Assembly (NCBI RefSeq): GCF_023276405.1
Contig: NZ_JALRMO010000001.1
Location: 7,727,501-7,791,500, forward strand
From: Paenibacillus hamazuiensis
Lineage (GTDB): Bacteria > Bacillota > Bacilli > Paenibacillales > NBRC-103111
Direction: 5' to 3'
DNA: 64,000 nt
Shown here piece by piece: positions 60,190-64,000 of this stretch. A model generated the notes under the pieces. That model searched no databases. It saw only the letters and a list, made by a program, of their open reading frames with translations, and had not been told where the DNA came from. The position numbers and the translations under genes are program-made. Within the stretch, counting starts at the first letter, position 1. Every line of letters starts with the position of its first letter.

Positions 60190-61614
60190 ATGACGAAATC
60201 GACTTCGAACGCCTTGCAGCGAATAGCCGATTTGGTGGAAAATAAAAAGAGTTTATTTATCCGGATCAGTGACCAGATTTGGGAGTATGCCGAAACCCGT
60301 TATGAGGAGCGGCGCTCATCGGCATTATTTGCCGAAGTCTTGGAGAAAGAAGGATTTGCCGTACAGCGCGGTGCCGGCGGTATTCCAACGGCTGTAGTAG
60401 GCAGCTACGGCTCCGGTAAACCCGTCATCGCCATTCTGGGAGAATACGACGCATTGTGCGGGCTGAGCCAGATGAGAGGAGAAGCCCGCAAGTCCCCGGT
60501 TGTTCAGGGGGGAAACGGTCACGGCTGCGGACATAATCTTCTGGGCAGCGGCGCAATCGCGGCGGCGATTGCCGTCCGCCAATATATGGAGGAGAATAAG
60601 CTGCCGGGGACGGTTCGTTTCTATGGGTGTCCGGCAGAGGAAGGCGGGGGCGGCAAGGCTTTTATGGTCAAAAACGGTCTGTTCGACGACGTGGATGCCG
60701 CCGTCACCTGGCATCCCGGAACGACCAATCATATCATGAGCAGCTCCAGCCTCGCGACCTGCCAAATGTACTTCCGGTTTCACGGACGCAGCGCCCACGC
60801 AGGCGGCGATGCTCACTTGGGGCGGAGCGCTCTCGATGCGGTCGAGCTGACGAATGTAGGCTGCAACTACTTGCGCGAGCACATCATTCCGGAAGCGCGG
60901 ATCCATTATGCGATTACGAATACGGGAGGCCTCTCGCCGAATGTGGTGCAGGCGGAAGCGGAAGTGCTGTATAAAATACGCGTGCCCAAATCCGAGCAGC
61001 TTGCGGATTTGTATGAGCGGGTATGCAATGTCGCAAAAGGAGCGGCACTGATGACCGGGACGAAGCTGGCTATCGAATTCGATGCGGGATCGTCCGAGCT
61101 CATCGTCAATCGGACATTCGAACAAGCGATGTATGAGAAATTCGCCGAACTGGGTTGTCCGGAGTTTGACGAAGATGAAGCGCGATTCGCGGAAGAAATA
61201 CGTTCCACGCTGACCGAGGCGGAGCGAAACCATGGTCTCCCGCCGGAGCTGGCGGGTAAAGCGTTCGCGGATCGGCTAGAGCCGTATGAGGTACGGCAGG
61301 AGATTGCCGTCGCCATGGGTTCGACGGATGTGGGGGATGTCAGCTGGAAGGTACCCACGGTGCAAAGCTGGATCGCCAGCATGGCACTCGGCACATCCCT
61401 GCATTCCTGGCAGGCTGTGAGCCAGGTCGGCATGTCAATTGGCCACAAAGGCATGCTGCATGCCGGCAAAGTGATCGGTGCGACGGTTCTGGAGCTGCTT
61501 CAGCAGCCCGAGCTTCTGGAGAAAGCAAAGGCGGAGCACCGGCAGCGGATAGCGGGTCGCGTATATCAGAGCCCGATTCCGGACGGTTCGGTTCCGGGCC
61601 CGGTTAGAAGGTAA
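60190..61614 (+). CDS. M20-family amidohydrolase, AbgB-like
   Basis: 474 residues. M20 metallopeptidase pattern with the first ligand in NGHGCGHNLLG, the catalytic Glu pair in CPAEEGGGGKAFM, a His in TWHPGTTNH, a dimerisation domain (FHGRSAHAGGDAHLGRSALDA), and TDVGDVSWKVP. It is closest in plan to the AbgB subunit of p-aminobenzoyl-glutamate hydrolase. It removes an acyl or amino acid from an amide. GAAGGAGCGGTAACC precedes the ATG. In a sugar operon this suggests an amide-bearing sugar or cyclitol derivative. Confidence 0.85.
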   Translation: MTKSTSNALQRIADLVENKKSLFIRISDQIWEYAETRYEERRSSALFAEVLEKEGFAVQRGAGGIPTAVVGSYGSGKPVIAILGEYDALCGLSQMRGEARKSPVVQGGNGHGCGHNLLGSGAIAAAIAVRQYMEENKLPGTVRFYGCPAEEGGGGKAFMVKNGLFDDVDAAVTWHPGTTNHIMSSSSLATCQMYFRFHGRSAHAGGDAHLGRSALDAVELTNVGCNYLREHIIPEARIHYAITNTGGLSPNVVQAEAEVLYKIRVPKSEQLADLYERVCNVAKGAALMTGTKLAIEFDAGSSELIVNRTFEQAMYEKFAELGCPEFDEDEARFAEEIRSTLTEAERNHGLPPELAGKAFADRLEPYEVRQEIAVAMGSTDVGDVSWKVPTVQSWIASMALGTSLHSWQAVSQVGMSIGHKGMLHAGKVIGATVLELLQQPELLEKAKAEHRQRIAGRVYQSPIPDGSVPGPVRR

Positions 61615-61666
61615 GTTGTGGCTTCATGCAATAACATTCTACTTTAAGTACGCCAGAGTCGTTGGT

Positions 61667-61706
61667 AAGCATAAAAAAAGAAGCGAGTTACATGACCCGC
61701 TTCGAA
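61667..61706 (-). terminator. Minus-strand terminator of the epimerase-like gene
   Basis: Read on the minus strand, GAAGCGGGT pairs with ACTCGCTTC (one G-T pair) around CATGTA and is followed by TTTTTTTAT. It lies 380 bp beyond the end of the minus-strand gene at 62084. Confidence 0.7.
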
Positions 61707-61738
61707 GATCGATGTTTGCAAATACGTTTTACTTTTTT

Positions 61739-61774
61739 AAAACGCAGACTCCCTCCCTGGTTCTGCGTTTTTCC
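61739..61774 (+). terminator. Terminator of the catabolic operon
   Basis: AACGCAGA (61741-61748) pairs with TTCTGCGTT (61761-61769), followed by TTTTCC. Between it and 62083 I see no gene or recognisable element. Confidence 0.75.
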
Positions 61775-62083
61775 TTTGGTCGATGCGTCCGGCTGTTATT
61801 GCGGCACGCCGGCGCTCCGTCCCGATCCATGTCCTTAATCGCTGGGACCGCGAAGAGAAGAGAGTGCGCCACTCGGTCTGCTTTGCCCCGCAGAAAGAGT
61901 CTTGACATTTGGCGGAACTCCGGGGAGGAGAGGAGTATATCGAAAGGTGGGGGATATCGTCCATGTGCACAAGCGGCCTTCTTCTTAAAGATTAACCGAC
62001 AATTATTAGAAAAGTATTAGTCGGACCGCCTCGGGCTGAAAAATTTTTCTGCAATCGAACCGCCAGTTCTCCTTGCTTGCATG

Positions 62084-63025
62084 TTAAAAGGGGTTGCCCA
62101 TTTTCAACCAATCGATATATTCGGCAATCCCTCGTTCGACGCTGTAACGCGGGGACCATCCGAGCTCTTCTTTCAATCGTCCAATATGAAGAGGCGGATA
62201 TAACGGGTGATCGCTTTGTCCGGGTTGAAGGTCGATGACCGCGTCCGGTGAGGCCAAGCGGACGGCGTCCGCAATTTCCCGGTTGGTTACTCTCCTGCCG
62301 CTGCCGATATTATAAACCGAATGCCGCAGCGATGCGGCCGTCTGCAGCCTGGCGAGCACCTCGGCCGTATCCGTCACGTATGCAAAATCGATTCCGTCCT
62401 CCGCATGAGGCGGATTCCCGCCTTTGATCAGTGTGGAAACGGGCACTCCTTTCACTGCTGCGTGCGCGGCCTGCGCCGGAAAAAAATATAAGCCGCGGGC
62501 AAGCGGCCCGTACGCGGAGATGCGTGCGCTGACCACGCTTAGCTGGGTTTGCGCAGAGTAATAGCAGCCGATGATTTCGAACATTTTCTTGTAAGCGGTC
62601 ATGGGATAAGGCGAATCGATCGGCAGGGGAGCATCTTCACGCCAGACATCGGCATCGACTCCGGCGTAAATGGCGATCGAGCTGGCCAGCACGATCCTGT
62701 CCACTTCCAGTTTGCTTCCGGCTTCGAGCACCTGAAGCAATCCCTCGGCATTGCTGCGCAGCCCTTCGGCGACCGGACCGCGCAGCGGCGGCGAAGCCAG
62801 ATGCATGATGCCGGTAACGGCGTATTTACGGCCGGCTCTGAGCAAATCCTCCGCGTTCCGAACATCCGCCTTTTCGACAAATAACCGCTTGTTTAAAAAA
62901 GGAAGAAGAAACGACGGCAGACGATATTCTCGGAAGCGGGTGATGACGACGTCCTCGCCCAACCCGAGAAGAGACATTGCTGCATGCAGGCCGATAAACC
63001 CCATGCCGCCTGTAATGAGAATCAT
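62084..63025 (-). CDS. NAD-dependent epimerase/dehydratase-like protein (extended SDR)
   Basis: 313 residues. The nucleotide site is clear (ILITGGMGFIGLHAAMSLL), as are VADVRNAEDL-like KADVRN, MHLASPP, ASSIAIY and NIGSGRRVTNREIADAV. The classical Y-x3-K pair is not evident: the site reads SPYPMTAYKKMFE, with Tyr and Lys in a different spacing. It may belong to an SDR branch with an altered catalytic site. ATG 63025 has CGGAGGATGTAAAT. It is divergent from an MmyB-type regulator gene. Confidence 0.8.
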   Translation of the reverse strand: MILITGGMGFIGLHAAMSLLGLGEDVVITRFREYRLPSFLLPFLNKRLFVEKADVRNAEDLLRAGRKYAVTGIMHLASPPLRGPVAEGLRSNAEGLLQVLEAGSKLEVDRIVLASSIAIYAGVDADVWREDAPLPIDSPYPMTAYKKMFEIIGCYYSAQTQLSVVSARISAYGPLARGLYFFPAQAAHAAVKGVPVSTLIKGGNPPHAEDGIDFAYVTDTAEVLARLQTAASLRHSVYNIGSGRRVTNREIADAVRLASPDAVIDLQPGQSDHPLYPPLHIGRLKEELGWSPRYSVERGIAEYIDWLKMGNPF

Positions 63026-63180
63026 ATTTACATCCTCCGTTCTAAGGGGGTCACATTCCCTTGTCAATCCGAAGCCCGCTTCAGTATGATAAGTTTAACG
63101 CGCTAACCGGGCTTAAACCGGTACCGGACAAGGAAGCGTCATTTACTACTATCTCAGATTCGGACTTTCTCTGCCTGCCT

Positions 63181-63193
63181 GTACGAATCGTAC
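63181..63193. promoter_or_regulatory. Palindromic operator candidate in the divergent region
   Basis: GTACGAATCGTAC is a perfect odd palindrome (arms GTACGA/TCGTAC, central A), located 34 bp before the regulator start and in the 202-bp divergent gap. It could be the operator for the MmyB-type regulator. Confidence 0.45.
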
Positions 63194-63227
63194 GATAGGC
63201 AGCGGCAGGATAAAGGAGGAGAGCGGC

Positions 63228-64000
63228 TTGAAGCATCGGGAAGGTTTCACATTGGGGGAGTTTCTTCGCGCGCGCCGGGAACGGATGACGCCGGAAGAGG
63301 CGGGTTTACCCTCCTACGGACGGCGGCGGACGCCGGGACTGCGGCGTGAGGAGGTGGCTCAGCTCGCGCATATCGGCACCTCCTGGTACATTTCGCTGGA
63401 GCAGGGCCGGGAGACGAACCCGTCGGATCAGGTGCTCGACAGCCTGGCCCGGGTGTTCAAGCTTTCTGCGGAGGAACGTCTTCATTTATTCCGGTTGGCA
63501 AGGCCGCCCGCGCCTGTAGAGGATGACGCGGACATTTCCGTGGGGCTGCAAAGAACGGTCATGGCGCTCGATCCGAATCCTGCGCTGGTGATGCGCAAAA
63601 GCTGGGATTTATTGCTGTGGAATCGGGCGGCGGAACTTGTATTTCGCCTCCCGGCGCATTCGGCTGCGCAGGAAAAACCGAATTGGCTGAAGCGTTTCTT
63701 GATCGATCCGTCCGTTCGGGCCAATTCCGCAGATTGGGAGATGAAAGCTCAGGTGATGATTGCGCGTTTTCGGGCCGATTACGCCCGCTATCCGCAGGAT
63801 CCGGCCATCCATGCGTTAATCGGAGAGCTGGCGGAAACGAGCGAGTGGTTTCGTTTGCACTGGAACCGCCACGATATAAGTCCGCCCGCCGATTGTCACA
63901 AGCTGTGGGATATTCCCGGGATCGGGCGATTGGAGTTCGAATATGTCGCCCTGAATCCGGCGATGAACAAGCATTTGCAGCTTATGGTATACACAGCGGC
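63228..64000 (+). CDS. MmyB-family HTH regulator (3' end beyond the window)
   Basis: 257 residues are visible and the frame is still open at the edge. An N-terminal XRE helix-turn-helix (LGEFLRARRERMTPEEAG, GLRREEVAQLAHIGTSWYISLEQGR, LDSLARVFKL) is joined to an MLTR/MmyB-like ligand domain (ALVMRKSWDLLLWNRAAELVF, WLKRFLIDPSVR, EFEYVALNPAMNKHLQLMVYTA). TTG 63228 has AAAGGAGG at 63212-63219. Regulators of this type usually repress a divergent SDR gene, as found here. Confidence 0.85.
   Translation, partial: MKHREGFTLGEFLRARRERMTPEEAGLPSYGRRRTPGLRREEVAQLAHIGTSWYISLEQGRETNPSDQVLDSLARVFKLSAEERLHLFRLARPPAPVEDDADISVGLQRTVMALDPNPALVMRKSWDLLLWNRAAELVFRLPAHSAAQEKPNWLKRFLIDPSVRANSADWEMKAQVMIARFRADYARYPQDPAIHALIGELAETSEWFRLHWNRHDISPPADCHKLWDIPGIGRLEFEYVALNPAMNKHLQLMVYTA

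Noticed and set aside
61616-62020. 134-residue plus-strand frame after the amidohydrolase gene
   Set aside because: It runs through two terminator hairpins, has no ribosome binding site and no recognisable composition.

Overview
The window reads as chromosome of an endospore-forming Firmicute of the Paenibacillus type. Evidence: strong AAGGAGG-type ribosome binding sites, frequent TTG and GTG starts, a T-box leader before a seryl-tRNA synthetase gene, three lipoprotein-dependent CUT1 sugar importers of the LplA/LplB/YtcP style, YesM/YesN-type sensor kinase and AraC-type response regulator pairs, a sensor-AraC fusion protein, and a sigma-K-like promoter in front of a probable spore-surface protein. 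No rRNA, tRNA, CRISPR array, prophage or insertion sequence was recognised.

Layout. 1-5.2 kb: GNAT acetyltransferase, YcdB/YcdC-like protein, T-box and serS, a 52-residue small ORF, and a minus-strand glycine/proline/phenylalanine repeat protein. 5.4-17.7 kb: a probable pectin / rhamnogalacturonan oligosaccharide locus with a large GH106-like glycosidase, two permeases, a membrane sensor-AraC protein, a binding lipoprotein and a PL22-like oligogalacturonate lyase, interrupted by a minus-strand AraC/GyrI-like regulator. A two-part DNA element is repeated with identical 33-bp spacing upstream of both the glycosidase and the binding-protein genes. 17.8-30 kb: a LuxR-type regulator with a degenerate receiver, a minus-strand transporter, a small XhlA-like protein, an OmpR/EnvZ-type two-component system followed by an RND pump and its adaptor lipoprotein, a hairpin repeat array, and a large secreted Ala/Pro-rich protein. 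29.7-37.8 kb: TetR regulator, quinone-oxidoreductase-like enzyme, 14-TM MFS pump, HAD phosphatase, TagA-like glycosyltransferase, thyA-dfrA, and small hypothetical proteins.

37.9-46.4 kb is a compact unit: YesM/YesN two-component pair, nucleoside hydrolase, CUT1 binding lipoprotein, two permeases, ribokinase. It is best explained as import of nucleosides (or other ribosides), cytoplasmic cleavage and phosphorylation of the released ribose. 46.5-48 kb holds a secreted phosphodiester-glycosidase-like protein. 48.5-61.6 kb is a second two-component-controlled catabolic locus: MFS protein and AraC-type response regulator, then a TIM-barrel isomerase, a CUT1 importer, the sensor kinase, two Gfo/Idh/MocA dehydrogenases and an AbgB-like M20 amidohydrolase. 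Its substrate is unknown; the amidohydrolase suggests an amide-bearing sugar derivative. None of the three importers has its own ATPase gene, so a shared MsmX/MsmK-type ATPase is expected elsewhere. The window ends with an NAD-dependent epimerase-like gene facing a divergent MmyB-type regulator that runs off the edge.

The most unusual non-coding material is a set of structured intergenic repeats: two elements of about 184 bp (34994-35178 and 48213-48395) with unrelated sequences but the same forward-forward-reverse-reverse plan and about 50-bp period; a six-hairpin array with a 114-bp period (27150-27451); and a tandem twin hairpin inside an ABC transporter operon (9981-10055).
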